From NCBI RefSeq assembly GCF_003226535.1, contig NZ_QKOB01000009.1, positions 19,892 through 83,891 of the forward strand: DNA of 64,000 nucleotides, given 5' to 3'. The notes below the pieces were generated by a model that was not told the origin of the DNA, searched no databases, and was given only the letters and a program-made list of their open reading frames with translations. This stretch comes from Meiothermus sp. Pnk-1. GTDB taxonomy: Bacteria; Deinococcota; Deinococci; Deinococcales; Thermaceae. Positions 7,482 through 15,645 of this stretch are shown here, in pieces. Position 1 is the first letter of the stretch; each line of letters starts with the position of its first letter. The position numbers were made by a program, and so were the translations under genes.

Positions 7482-8531
7482 ATGGGTACGATTAGCGAAG
7501 CCTCGGTGTTGGAGGCCCTCAAAACCGTCAACGATCCTGAGCTGCACAAGGATCTGGTGACCTTGGGAATGGTCGAGAAGATCGTGGTGGAGGGGGCTAA
7601 AGTGGGGGTAAAGATCAACCTTACCACCCCCGCCTGTCCGCTCAGGGAGCGGATCGAGTCCGATGTGCGGACGGCCCTCGCCAAAGTGGGGGCCCACCAC
7701 GTGGAGATTCAGTTTGGGGCGCAGGTGCGCTCCCCCGGGCAGATGGCCTTGCCGGGGATCAAACACGTCATCGCCATCGCCTCGGGCAAGGGCGGGGTGG
7801 GGAAGAGCACCGTGGCGGCTAACCTGGCGGTAGCGCTGGCCCAGGAGGGGGCCAAGGTGGGTTTGCTCGACGCCGACATCTACGGCCCCTCGCAGGCTCA
7901 GATGTTCGGTACACAGTCCCAGAAGCTCATGGTGGACGACCAAAAGCGCATCGTGCCGCTCGAGCGCTACGGGATCAGGCTTCTCTCCATCGCCAACATT
8001 GTGCCCGCTGGGCAGGCTTTGGTCTGGCGCGGACCTATCCTGCACGGCACGGTGCGGCAGTTCTTACAGGACGTGGCTTGGGGTGAGCTTGATTACCTGA
8101 TCGTGGACTTGCCTCCCGGTACTGGAGACGTGCAACTCTCGCTCTCCCAGCTGGCTAAACTCTCCGGGGCGGTGATCGTCACCACCCCCCAGGATGTAGC
8201 CCGCATTGACGCAGAGCGCGCTTTGGATGGGTTCAGGAAAGTCCAGGTGCCGATTTTGGGGATTGTCGAGAACATGTCGTTCTTTGAACAGGCGGGGCAA
8301 AAGACCTATATCTTCGGGCAGGGGGGTGGGCGCAGGATGGCCGAGACCTACCAGACCGCCTTTTTGGGGGAGATTCCCCTGGCCCCCTCGGTGCGCGAGG
8401 GGGGGGACGCGGGCACCCCGGTGGTGGTATCGGCTCCCGATTCCCCGGAAGCTCAAGCCTTTCGCCAGATCGCGCGCAACCTAGCGGGGCAGATGTCGGT
8501 GCAGACTTTTATGTCGCTGCCGATGGCATAG
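7482..8531 (+). CDS. Mrp/ApbC-type P-loop ATPase, iron-sulfur cluster carrier family
   Basis: The protein has 349 residues. The N-terminal MIP18/DUF59 domain (about 1-85) is followed by a ParA/MinD-type ATPase with the deviant Walker A GKGGVGKST near residues 104-112, LLDADIYGPS and VDLPPGTGD. Family members carry Fe-S clusters to apo-proteins. The family's usual CxxC cluster-binding motif, after ENMS.F and before IFG.GGG, is absent: the protein reads ENMSFFEQAGQKTYIFGQGG. The box TAGGCT ends 7 nt before the ATG, suggesting leaderless expression. The SufR-like regulator 107 bp downstream supports an Fe-S role. Confidence 0.92.
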   Translation: MGTISEASVLEALKTVNDPELHKDLVTLGMVEKIVVEGAKVGVKINLTTPACPLRERIESDVRTALAKVGAHHVEIQFGAQVRSPGQMALPGIKHVIAIASGKGGVGKSTVAANLAVALAQEGAKVGLLDADIYGPSQAQMFGTQSQKLMVDDQKRIVPLERYGIRLLSIANIVPAGQALVWRGPILHGTVRQFLQDVAWGELDYLIVDLPPGTGDVQLSLSQLAKLSGAVIVTTPQDVARIDAERALDGFRKVQVPILGIVENMSFFEQAGQKTYIFGQGGGRRMAETYQTAFLGEIPLAPSVREGGDAGTPVVVSAPDSPEAQAFRQIARNLAGQMSVQTFMSLPMA

Positions 8532-8608
8532 CAACCCGGCTTCCAGTTACGAATTGGAGTTGTGGAACAATAGCTAGGGTAGAGGTACTCACTCTGCCAT
8601 TTGCGCTT

Positions 8609-8625
8609 TATGGGCCAAGCCCATA
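8609..8625. promoter_or_regulatory. Perfect inverted repeat before the SufR-like gene
   Basis: TATGGGC-CAA-GCCCATA is a perfect 7-bp inverted repeat with a 3-bp centre, ending 13 bp before ATG 8639. It could be the operator for autoregulation by the gene it precedes, or an mRNA hairpin limiting translation. Confidence 0.5.
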
Positions 8626-8638
8626 GCGGGAGCCCTGA

Positions 8639-9238
8639 ATGGTTGGTCTGGGTGATACCAAGCTGAAAATCCTCGAGCGCCTGCGTACCCAGGCGGCCAG
8701 TGTCACCGATCTGGCCGATGAGATGGGGATTAGCCGGGTGGCAGTGCATAAGCACCTGGAAGACCTTATGCGCGAGGGCTTGGTGCGGGCTAGAGTGGAA
8801 AAGTGCGAGGGGCGGGGTCGCCCTAAGCAGGTCTTCGTAGCGGTAGACGAGCAGGCCGGTTATGTTCGGCTATGCGATGAGGTGCTCGTACACCTCAAGG
8901 AGCTGTTCGGCGCCGGGGCGGTGCTTCAGGTGCTCTCCCGGCGCAACGAGCGGCTGGCCGAGACGCTAGCCCCGCGGCTTGCGGGGCTTTCTTTGGAGGA
9001 TAAGCTGTGCGTGCTCGCAGGCTACCTCACCGAGCAGGGGTACCAGGCCCGCTGCTACGAGGAAAATGGGCACTGGTACCTAGAGCAGGGCCGCTGCCCC
9101 AAGCTCGCCCTCTCCTCTGGCCACGCAGAGCTATGCCAGGCTGAGCTACAGCTTTACGAGCGGCTCCTAGGGGTTCCGGTGGTGCGGGAAGAGCGCATTG
9201 CGGCGGGGGGAGAGTGTTGCCGGTACCGGATTGGCTGA
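8639..9238 (+). CDS. SufR-like Fe-S-sensing winged-helix transcriptional regulator
   Basis: This 199-residue protein has an N-terminal DeoR/ArsR-like winged helix (residues about 8-60; SVTDLADEMGISRVAVHKHL). The C-terminal effector domain carries GRCPKLALSSGHAELC ... GVPVVREERIAAGGECCRYRI. That cysteine arrangement matches SufR-type regulators, in which cysteines bind an Fe-S cluster that controls DNA binding and repress cluster-assembly genes. The neighbouring Mrp ATPase fits this. A perfect inverted repeat immediately upstream is a candidate autoregulatory site. The symbol is left blank because the target regulon is not visible. Confidence 0.82.
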   Translation: MVGLGDTKLKILERLRTQAASVTDLADEMGISRVAVHKHLEDLMREGLVRARVEKCEGRGRPKQVFVAVDEQAGYVRLCDEVLVHLKELFGAGAVLQVLSRRNERLAETLAPRLAGLSLEDKLCVLAGYLTEQGYQARCYEENGHWYLEQGRCPKLALSSGHAELCQAELQLYERLLGVPVVREERIAAGGECCRYRIG

Positions 9239-9314
9239 GCAGGGCTTTAGCCATCCGATGGTGTGGGATCGGATCCTTTCGCCTGCAACATGAGGCCTGG
9301 AGCGTCTAGAGGTT

Positions 9315-9947
9315 ATGACCCACAAAGCTAGGTTCTACGTGGTCTGGAAAGGCCGAAACCCCGGTATTTACGCCACTTGGGTTGATACGGAGGCTCAGGT
9401 CAAAGGCTTCGCTGGCGCCAAATTCAAAGGTTTTGATTCGCTGAAAGCCGCACAGCTTGCTTTTGAGGGTGCTGCCCAACCTAAAGCCGAGCAGGGGGCC
9501 CTTTGGCACCTGACTTCGCCCGGCGGAGAGATGCCGGAGCAGCCCATCCCTGACTCCCTCTCGGTGGATGCCGCTTGTAGTGGGAATCCGGGATGGCTCG
9601 AGTACCGCTGCTTGGATAACCGCACCGGTCGGGTCGTGTTCAAAGAAGGCCCTTTCCAGGATGGCACCAACAACGTGGGTGAGTTTTTGGCCATCGTCCA
9701 GGCGCTGGCTTGGTGTAAGGAAAAGGGCCTGAAGCTGCCCGTCTATTCGGACTCGAGGGTGGCGATCTCCTGGGTTCGCCAAAAAAGGTGTAAGACCAAC
9801 CTAAAGCCCACCGAGCACAACCAAAAGCTCTTCGCCCTGATCCGCTGGGCCGAGCGCTGGTTGGCCGAGAACCCCTACGACAACCCGGTGCTCGAGTGGA
9901 ACTCCAGGCTATGGGGCCAAATCTCCGCCGACTACGGGCGGAAGTAG
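9315..9947 (+). CDS. Ribonuclease H with N-terminal viroplasmin (hybrid-binding) domain
   Basis: The product has 210 residues. Residues 1-55 (KARFYVVWKGRNPGIYATW ... FKGFDSLKAAQLAF) form a caulimovirus-viroplasmin-type domain known to bind RNA-DNA hybrids. Residues about 75-210 form the RNase HI fold with candidate catalytic acids in SVDAACSGNPG, NNVGEFLAI, YSDSRVA and the C-terminal ADYGRK. It should cut RNA in RNA-DNA hybrids. It stands alone, and its stop is 6 bp from the stop of the convergent TauE gene. Confidence 0.9.
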   Translation: MTHKARFYVVWKGRNPGIYATWVDTEAQVKGFAGAKFKGFDSLKAAQLAFEGAAQPKAEQGALWHLTSPGGEMPEQPIPDSLSVDAACSGNPGWLEYRCLDNRTGRVVFKEGPFQDGTNNVGEFLAIVQALAWCKEKGLKLPVYSDSRVAISWVRQKRCKTNLKPTEHNQKLFALIRWAERWLAENPYDNPVLEWNSRLWGQISADYGRK

Positions 9948-9952
9948 GGGCC

Positions 9953-10729
9953 CTAGGGTTTCGGCTTGCCGACCTCGAGCGCTTTAGGCTGGCCTCTCAG
10001 GTTGCGAATGGCCGTCCAGATCAACACTGCGGCGAAGGTCACCCGCAACCAGACTTCGGGCAGCTGGTTAGCTACCAGCCCCCCTGCGAAGGCCCCCCCG
10101 ATGATCCCTATGACCAGCCCAGGCACCACTTCGCGGGCCAGGTGGCCGTGTTTGTAGTGGGTGTAAGAGCCTACCAGGGCCGAGGGAATCATGGCCAGAA
10201 GCGAAGTCCCCTGGGCTACGTGCTGCTCCAGGCCTGCCAGCAGGACCAAAATCGGCACGATGATGGTTCCGCCTCCCACTCCCAACAGCCCCGAGGCAAA
10301 CCCGGCCAGCAGCCCTGCCGCTCCCATCGGCAACACCCGAAGCCACCCCTGGAGCGGTTCTTCAACGTGGGGGATGTAGGGTTTGAGGATCAACAGAAAG
10401 GCCACGGCGATCAAATACCAACCGAAGATGCGCTTGAGCCGCCGTTCGGAGAGCTGGTTGGCGAAGAGGGCTCCGGCCCTCGCGCCGATCATCGCGGTAG
10501 GGATGATAAACAGCGCTGCTACCCAATCCACGGCTCCCTGGCTGGCGTAGGTGAAAGCTCCGGCGAAGCCGGTGAACGCCACGGCTACCAGGCTGGTGGC
10601 GGTGGCCCGGTGCTGGCTGAGCTTGAGCAGGCTCACCATCAAGGGTACCGCGATGACCCCGCCGCCCAGGCCCACCAACCCGCCGAAAATTCCCGATAAA
10701 AGACCGATCCAGAGGCTTGGCAGATTCAC
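9953..10729 (-). CDS. TauE/SafE-family membrane exporter
   Basis: This 258-residue protein has about eight hydrophobic segments and the two internally similar halves typical of the DUF81/TauE-SafE family. The repeated glycine-rich motif is visible as FGGLVGLGGGVIAVPL near the N-terminus and GLLGVGGGTIIVPI in the second half. Members export sulfite, sulfoacetate or other small organosulfur anions; the substrate here is unknown. The GTG start overlaps the stop of the preceding small gene by 4 bp, so translation is coupled. Confidence 0.88.
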   Translation of the reverse strand: MNLPSLWIGLLSGIFGGLVGLGGGVIAVPLMVSLLKLSQHRATATSLVAVAFTGFAGAFTYASQGAVDWVAALFIIPTAMIGARAGALFANQLSERRLKRIFGWYLIAVAFLLILKPYIPHVEEPLQGWLRVLPMGAAGLLAGFASGLLGVGGGTIIVPILVLLAGLEQHVAQGTSLLAMIPSALVGSYTHYKHGHLAREVVPGLVIGIIGGAFAGGLVANQLPEVWLRVTFAAVLIWTAIRNLRGQPKALEVGKPKP

Positions 10730-11010
10730 CCGTTCGTTATACCACTTTTAGATTCAAATTCAGGGTGCAAGAGGAAGGGGATCAAGTGCTGATGCAGAAA
10801 ATCTTCCACCTGAGCATCGTCCTCGAGCTGCCCGGCTTGCTGATATAGGTCGGCCACCGCATCGGCGTAGCGGTCCGGGTAATCATCCAAGGCCAAACCT
10901 TGGGGTTCCCACTGGGCCTCCGCCTGACGCACGGCTGCGTTGTGTTGGGCCACGAACTCGGCCCAGCCGGCCAGCAGGTCTAACAGCATCTGCACCTTAG
11001 AAAGCGCCAT
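10726..11010 (-). CDS. Small acidic protein of unknown function
   Basis: This 94-residue protein is not recognised. It is acidic and mostly helical, with no signal peptide or membrane segment (LLDLLAGWAEFVAQHNAAVRQ). TAGGAT at 11016-11021 ends 5 nt before the ATG, supporting a leaderless start. The stop overlaps the GTG of the TauE-type exporter, so the two form an operon; a role with the exporter is only a guess. Confidence 0.7.
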   Translation of the reverse strand: MALSKVQMLLDLLAGWAEFVAQHNAAVRQAEAQWEPQGLALDDYPDRYADAVADLYQQAGQLEDDAQVEDFLHQHLIPFLLHPEFESKSGITNG

Positions 11011-11098
11011 GCCTTATCCTATCCCAGCTCCCAGGCCGCGGGCACATCACCGCCAGCCAGGGCAGCCCCCGCGCCTTCATTCAGCGCTCTGGTGCGGG

Positions 11099-12055
11099 TT
11101 ACACCACGGGGTTGGGGGGTTCTTGGCCGGATAGAACCGCCAGCAGGTTCCTTACCGCGACCTCGGCCATGCGCTCGCGGGTTCGGCGGCCCGCCGAGCC
11201 CAGGTGAGGGGTCACCACGACGTTAGGGAAAAAGAGCAGGGGGTGATTCGCCGGCAGAGGCTCGGGGTCGGTTACGTCGAGCCCGGCTCCGCCCAGATGC
11301 CCTGAGCCAAGCGCCTCGAGCAGGGCTGGGGTATCCACGATGGGGCCTCGAGCGGTGTTGACCAAAATGGCCCCAGGTTTCATCCGAGCGAAGCGCTCGC
11401 GGTTTAGCAGCCGGTGCGTATCGGGAGTAAGGGGGGTATGGAGGGATACGAAATCACTGTCGGCGAGCAAGCCCTCGAGGTCGCGGTACTCGGCGCCCAG
11501 CGCCAGGGCCTCGGGTTTGGGGGTGCGCGAGTGGTAGAGAAGGCGCATCGAGAATCCCCTAGCCCGCCGGGCCATGGCCTGCCCGATGGCGCCAAACCCT
11601 ATGAGGCCCAAGGTAGCGCCGTGAAGTTCGCTTCCGAGCAAAAGCTCGGGATGCCAGGTCTTCCATTCGCCTCGGCGCACGTAGTCCACCCCCTCCACGA
11701 TTCGCCTGGCCACCGCGCACAGCAGCGAGAAAGCCAGATCGGCGGTGGCCTCCATGTTTACCCCAGGGGTATTGGTGACCCGGATGCCCCGGGCTTGGGC
11801 CGCGTTGAGATCTATGTTGTTGACCCCTACGGCGTAATTGGCGATCACCCGCAGGCCGGGCCCCGCCGCGTCCATCACGGCGGCGTCAACGAAGTCGTCC
11901 ACGGTGGGAATCAGGCCGCAGATACCCTGTACCCGCTCGAGCAAGACTTCCCTCGGCGGCGGTAGAAACTCGGGCCAGATGTCGAATTCGAAGCCAGCCC
12001 GCCGAATCTCTTCCAGGGCAGGACCAGGGAGGTGGCGGGTGATGAGTACGCGCAT
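11099..12055 (-). CDS. D-2-hydroxyacid dehydrogenase (glyoxylate/hydroxypyruvate reductase type)
   Basis: The protein has 318 residues. The NAD(P)-binding motif GLIGFGAIGQAMARRA lies at the start of the central Rossmann domain. Catalytic residues sit in NTARGPIVD (Arg), DPEPLPANHPL (Glu) and VTPHLGSAG (His). The N-terminal signature NYAVGVNNIDLNAAQARGI fits the glyoxylate reductase/GyaR group that reduces glyoxylate or hydroxypyruvate. The start is ATG 12055, 2 bp after the stop of the protease gene upstream, so the two are co-transcribed. Exact substrate is not determined by sequence. Confidence 0.92.
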   Translation of the reverse strand: MRVLITRHLPGPALEEIRRAGFEFDIWPEFLPPPREVLLERVQGICGLIPTVDDFVDAAVMDAAGPGLRVIANYAVGVNNIDLNAAQARGIRVTNTPGVNMEATADLAFSLLCAVARRIVEGVDYVRRGEWKTWHPELLLGSELHGATLGLIGFGAIGQAMARRARGFSMRLLYHSRTPKPEALALGAEYRDLEGLLADSDFVSLHTPLTPDTHRLLNRERFARMKPGAILVNTARGPIVDTPALLEALGSGHLGGAGLDVTDPEPLPANHPLLFFPNVVVTPHLGSAGRRTRERMAEVAVRNLLAVLSGQEPPNPVV

Positions 12056-12057
12056 CT

Positions 12058-13179
12058 TCACCCCCGGTTGGCTTCCTGCCAGAGGGTCTGCCCGACCATC
12101 CGCACCTGCAAGGCCCGCAGCAGATCGGTCTTGGAGAGGATCCCCACCATCTGGCCGTTTTCCAGCACCACCAGCCGGGAGAAGTGGCACTCGGCCATCC
12201 GCTTGAGGGCCTCCAGGGCGCTCGCATCCGGGGAGATGGCCTCGAGCTTACCCATCCGCTCGAAGACGGGGGCTTGCGGGTCGGCCCCGTGCAGGTTCTC
12301 CAAGCTCACCAGCCCCAGCACCCGCCCCTCCTCCACCACCGGGTATCCCATGTGGCGCTCGAGCAACATCCGCTGGAGCAGCTCACCTATAGGTAGGGTC
12401 GGGGGTACGCTTTTCACCTCGCGGGTCATCAGGTCGCGCACCCGCACCCCCCTTAGGGCCTCGCTCGAGACAGCCTGCTCGGCTTCGCTGCTAGCCGCCA
12501 TATACACGAAGAAGGCCACTAGCACCAAGAAGAGGTTGAACACCAAGAGTCCGAAGAGGCCCAAGGCGAAAGCGATCAGACGGCTGATCCCGGTGGCGAT
12601 GCGGGTGGCCTCGAGGTAGGGGCGAGAGAGGGCCAGCAACGAGCGCAAGACCCGCCCACCGTCCAGAGGAAGCGCCGGGAGCAGGTTGAACAGGGCCAGG
12701 CTCAGGTTGATAAAGGCCAGGTACCCCAACAGAAACTGCCACCCGGCGGCCTCCGGTAGCACCCCGCGCAGCAAGGTGAAGACCCCTGACAGGGCCAGGC
12801 TCACCAGCGGCCCTACGATGGCGACGACCGCTTCGGCCCCACGGGTACGGGGCATATCGCTGAGCTGGGCTACCCCACCCAAAAGCCAAAGGGTGATCTC
12901 GCGGGTCTCTACCCCGTACATCCGCGCGGTGACGGCGTGCCCCAGCTCGTGGATGACCACGCTGGCGAAGAGCCCCAAAGCGGCTAGTAACCCCAGCAGG
13001 TAGGGGGTGTAGCCCTCGAGCAGGCCAGGGTCGGGCCTGACCCCTAAGAGTTGCAGGTAGGTGGGAAGCCGGCTCCCGATCAGGAAGGCGAAGAGGGGCA
13101 AGACGACCAGAAAGCTCACGTCCAGCGAGATTGGAATGCCAAGGAGCTTGAAAGGGAGCCGCAGGGCACTTCTGGACAT
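12058..13179 (-). CDS. Site-2 protease-family zinc metalloprotease with two CBS domains
   Basis: This 373-residue intramembrane M50 protease has the zinc motif HELGH in a membrane helix near residue 78 and the third-ligand motif NLLPALPLDGGR near 170. About six membrane segments span residues 10-230. A tandem CBS pair (about 245-365) includes VRDLMTREVKSVPPTLPIGEL and VGILSKTDLL and probably binds adenine nucleotides to regulate cleavage. Likely clients are membrane-anchored regulators, but none is encoded nearby. TAGACT at 13186-13191 ends 6 nt before the ATG, supporting a leaderless start. Confidence 0.92.
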   Translation of the reverse strand: MSRSALRLPFKLLGIPISLDVSFLVVLPLFAFLIGSRLPTYLQLLGVRPDPGLLEGYTPYLLGLLAALGLFASVVIHELGHAVTARMYGVETREITLWLLGGVAQLSDMPRTRGAEAVVAIVGPLVSLALSGVFTLLRGVLPEAAGWQFLLGYLAFINLSLALFNLLPALPLDGGRVLRSLLALSRPYLEATRIATGISRLIAFALGLFGLLVFNLFLVLVAFFVYMAASSEAEQAVSSEALRGVRVRDLMTREVKSVPPTLPIGELLQRMLLERHMGYPVVEEGRVLGLVSLENLHGADPQAPVFERMGKLEAISPDASALEALKRMAECHFSRLVVLENGQMVGILSKTDLLRALQVRMVGQTLWQEANRG

Positions 13180-13306
13180 AACCTCAGTCTAGCGAAGTCC
13201 GGGCGGGAATAGCGGAAGAGCGCAGGGCTCGAGCTATGCTACAATGCGCTCGAGCGTATGACCCAGCCCACCTAAACTTCCCAAACCGGGCATCGGCAGC
13301 CCCTAG

Positions 13307-14692
13307 ATGGGGCGGGTTCTGGTTTGTTTGGGGGTTTGTGTGTGGAGTTTGCTGCGGGACTCTACTATCCGTATCGTTTGGGTTGGGGAGGTTGTCAACG
13401 AGTTTGGTAATGCCCTCCACTACTGGGCGCTGGCCTGGCTGTTATTCCGGGCTTACCCCGAGCGGCCCTGGGTGGCGGCTAGCGTGTTATCGCTGCAGGC
13501 TTTGGGCCTGTTGGTCGGCGCCACACTGCTCGGCCCAAATCTAGATCGCTGGAACCGCCGGAGGCTTTTGGCCGGGAGTAACTTCGGGTTGGCGGCGCTG
13601 GTAGGGCTGATTCCGCTTTTAATCCAGGCCGATTTTGGACTGGCGGGGTTGTTCGGGGCAGCCTTGGGGATCGGCTTTTTAACCAGCCTGAGCGTTCCCT
13701 TGCTGCAGGCCATATTGCCCTCGCTGGTTATCCCGGAGCGCCTGCAACCCCTGCAAGCCCTTTTCGGCCTGACTGCCTCGCTCAGCAGCCTCACCGCGCC
13801 CTTGATTGCGGGCCTGCTCATTGCTGCCATAGGGGCGGGGCCGGGGATGTGGATCAATGCGGCCACGTTCGCCTTCGCCGGGCTGTGCTACCTCTGGGTG
13901 CGGTTTCCCCCGCAGCGCTACCCCGAGCGTTCCGAGGGTTCGGCTTTCCAGCGGTGGTGGGGGCAGGTACGGGTGGGGCTGGAGTTTGTTCGCTCGAGGC
14001 CCGCCGTGTGGGGGATCATCCTGATGGTCGCGGGGCTCAACGCCTTCGCCGACACCTACAACTCCTTGTTCTTGCCCCGCCTCGCCGAACGCTTTTTCAC
14101 CGACCTCCAACTCCCGGCTTGGCTCGGTTCCGACCCCCAGGCAGCGGGGCGCAGTTTCCTGAGCGCAGCAGCGGTTCGCTATTTGTGGGCAGGCGCTTGG
14201 CTAGGTGCGGGGCTAGCCCCGAATCTCGCCCTGGCACTGTGCTTCTGCTTTTTGCAGGGGCTGGGGTTTGCCCCGGTCTCGGTGCTGGTCGGCACGCTCT
14301 TGGGCCGACTGGTGCCCGAGGAGCTTCGTGTACTCATCTCCCCGCTGGGGCTGGGAGGGGCGGTGCTATGGTTGTTCTTGGCGGTGGCCCTGCCGGTGGG
14401 GGTCGAGCGGCGAAAGCTTTACAGCCAGCTTCTGAGCCAGCGTAGCCAGTTTTCGCCCAGCACCCCGGCCCTGGCCCCCTCGGGCAACAAATCCCCGATC
14501 TTGGCGAGGTCGCCGGGCTGGTCTAGCCCCTCGGGGTTCTCGTCCCGGCCAAATCCCCCGTCGAAGTCCGAGCCGATGCCGAGGTGCGCCCACCCGGTGA
14601 GCCGGGCGTTGTGCTCGAGGTGGGTTTGCACCACGCGCAAGGGCACCCGCGGCATCCCCCGGTGCCAGGCGGGGTCGAGGAAGAGGTTATAA
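13307..14692 (+). CDS. Short MFS-type transporter with an antisense read-through C-terminus
   Basis: The 461-residue frame carries an MFS exporter-like protein in its first about 380 residues. RIVWVGEVVNEFGNALHYWALAWLLF is helix 1, then LGPNLDRWNRRRLL is the typical loop 2-3. The second half has fewer hydrophobic segments than a 12-helix MFS. The last about 85 residues are polar, proline/serine-rich and encoded antisense to the dipeptidase gene, so they are unlikely to be native. A frame change near 14.4 kb would meet a stop at once (for example TAG 14443). The start may be GTG 13340, because helix 1 begins soon after. The gene is either shortened or frameshifted; the substrate is unknown. 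Confidence 0.65.
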   Translation: MGRVLVCLGVCVWSLLRDSTIRIVWVGEVVNEFGNALHYWALAWLLFRAYPERPWVAASVLSLQALGLLVGATLLGPNLDRWNRRRLLAGSNFGLAALVGLIPLLIQADFGLAGLFGAALGIGFLTSLSVPLLQAILPSLVIPERLQPLQALFGLTASLSSLTAPLIAGLLIAAIGAGPGMWINAATFAFAGLCYLWVRFPPQRYPERSEGSAFQRWWGQVRVGLEFVRSRPAVWGIILMVAGLNAFADTYNSLFLPRLAERFFTDLQLPAWLGSDPQAAGRSFLSAAAVRYLWAGAWLGAGLAPNLALALCFCFLQGLGFAPVSVLVGTLLGRLVPEELRVLISPLGLGGAVLWLFLAVALPVGVERRKLYSQLLSQRSQFSPSTPALAPSGNKSPILARSPGWSSPSGFSSRPNPPSKSEPMPRCAHPVSRALCSRWVCTTRKGTRGIPRCQAGSRKRL

Positions 14693-15414
14693 AGCACTAC
14701 TCCCACGATCCCCCCCCGAAGGGCAATGGTTCGGATCGTCTCATCGCTCAGGTGACGGTTGGCTAGGGGTGAATCCCATCCGCCCATCAGGGCCCGAGCG
14801 TTGGAGTGCGTGGCGCAGAGCGGCCCCCGCCAAAGCTCGAAAGCCTCCCCTACGGCCTGCTCGTCCATGTGCGAGAGGTCCAGGGCCAGGCGGTGTTCTT
14901 GCATCGCCGCCAGGAGTTCCCGCCCCAACTCGGTGAGGCCGCCAGGCTCGCGGGTTCCTCCGGCGTAGCGGGTGCGGTTCCAGGAGGGGCCGATGAGCCG
15001 CACGCCCTGCTCGGCCCAGAAACTTACCTCCTTGGGTTCGCGCACCGGTTCCGCCCCTTCCATCAGCACCACCAGGCCGGTCACCCGGTCCGATTCCCAG
15101 GCTGTGAGGTGAGCCTCGAGTTCGGCCTTGTTCGTAACCAGCCGCACCCACCCGGCCTCCTGCCAGCGCCGGTACACGTCCAGCTGGGCCAGCGCCGCCC
15201 GGTGGGCCGTTTCGGGGTCGGAGCACTTCCTCGGCGGGGCGAACAAGGTGGCAAAGACCAGCGCCACGCCGCCCTCCTGCAGCGCCGGGAGGGTAACGGT
15301 AGGCATACCCTCGGTACCCGGGTCGCGCTTGCGGATCTCCGCGAGGGGCAGGGTGAGGTCGCGGCCAAGCTCGAGGGCGCCATAAGCGAGGTCGAGGTGA
15401 GCATCCACGATCAT
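14419..15414 (-). CDS. Membrane-dipeptidase family (peptidase M19) metallopeptidase
   Basis: This 331-residue TIM-barrel zinc dipeptidase of the renal dipeptidase family hydrolyses dipeptides, often with D-residues at the C-terminal side. Metal and catalytic positions are visible as VDAHLDLA (HxD), VLMEGAEPV (Glu), LDLSHMDE (His), ATHSNARAL (His) and GIGSDFDGG (Asp). There is no signal peptide, so it is cytoplasmic. TAGCAT at 15421-15426 ends 6 nt before the ATG (leaderless). It may act on peptides imported by the adjacent transporter. Its last 274 bp overlap the read-through end of the convergent MFS frame. Confidence 0.93.
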   Translation of the reverse strand: MIVDAHLDLAYGALELGRDLTLPLAEIRKRDPGTEGMPTVTLPALQEGGVALVFATLFAPPRKCSDPETAHRAALAQLDVYRRWQEAGWVRLVTNKAELEAHLTAWESDRVTGLVVLMEGAEPVREPKEVSFWAEQGVRLIGPSWNRTRYAGGTREPGGLTELGRELLAAMQEHRLALDLSHMDEQAVGEAFELWRGPLCATHSNARALMGGWDSPLANRHLSDETIRTIALRGGIVGVVLYNLFLDPAWHRGMPRVPLRVVQTHLEHNARLTGWAHLGIGSDFDGGFGRDENPEGLDQPGDLAKIGDLLPEGARAGVLGENWLRWLRSWL

Positions 15415-15468
15415 GGGCCTATGCTACTAAACGCAGGGGGAGGCTTTGGCTATGTTTCGGTGTACCGC

Positions 15469-15519
15469 TAAACGCGACTTGCGTCGTACGCTATACGCTG
15501 TACGCAAAACGCTAAACGC
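15469..15519 (-). repeat. Heptad repeat array 1 (GCGTNNN on the minus strand)
   Basis: Five uninterrupted units CGTACGC, TATACGC, TGTACGC, AAAACGC, TAAACGC cover 15485-15519 on the plus strand, with a further TAAACGC at 15469-15475. Read on the minus strand these are GCGTNNN units starting GCGTTTA, GCGTTTT. Confidence 0.75.
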
Positions 15520-15527
15520 GGGGTGCT

Positions 15528-15560
15528 CCCTCCCCTAGCAGGGGAGGGCTGGGGTGGGGG
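15528..15560. repeat. GC-rich palindrome with G-rich tail
   Basis: CCCTCCCCT-AGC-AGGGGAGGG (15528-15548) is a perfect 9-bp inverted repeat with a 3-bp loop. It is followed by GGGGTGGGGGTGG-type sequence. It separates the two heptad arrays and resembles REP-like palindromes of other bacteria; it could also terminate transcription. Confidence 0.55.
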
Positions 15561-15563
15561 TGG

Positions 15564-15642
15564 TATACGCCCTACGTCGTACGCCATGCGCAAGACGTGA
15601 CTTAGGTCCTACGTCGTACGTCGTACGCAAAACGCTAAACGC
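15564..15642 (-). repeat. Heptad repeat array 2 (GCGTNNN on the minus strand)
   Basis: The plus strand reads TATACGC, CCTACGT, CGTACGC, CATGCGC, AAGACGT, GACTTAG, a 2-bp slip, then CCTACGT, CGTACGT, CGTACGC, AAAACGC, TAAACGC. Eleven 7-bp units with a conserved ACGC/ACGT core cover 79 bp. The end units AAAACGC-TAAACGC are identical to those of array 1. Confidence 0.75.
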
Positions 15643-15645
15643 GGG

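Noticed and set aside
13849..14445. Alternative frame within the MFS gene as evidence for a mid-gene frameshift
   Set aside because: The translated frame is Arg/Gly/Pro-rich with no membrane helices; the original frame stays hydrophobic to about 14.42 kb, so any frame change must be at the very end.
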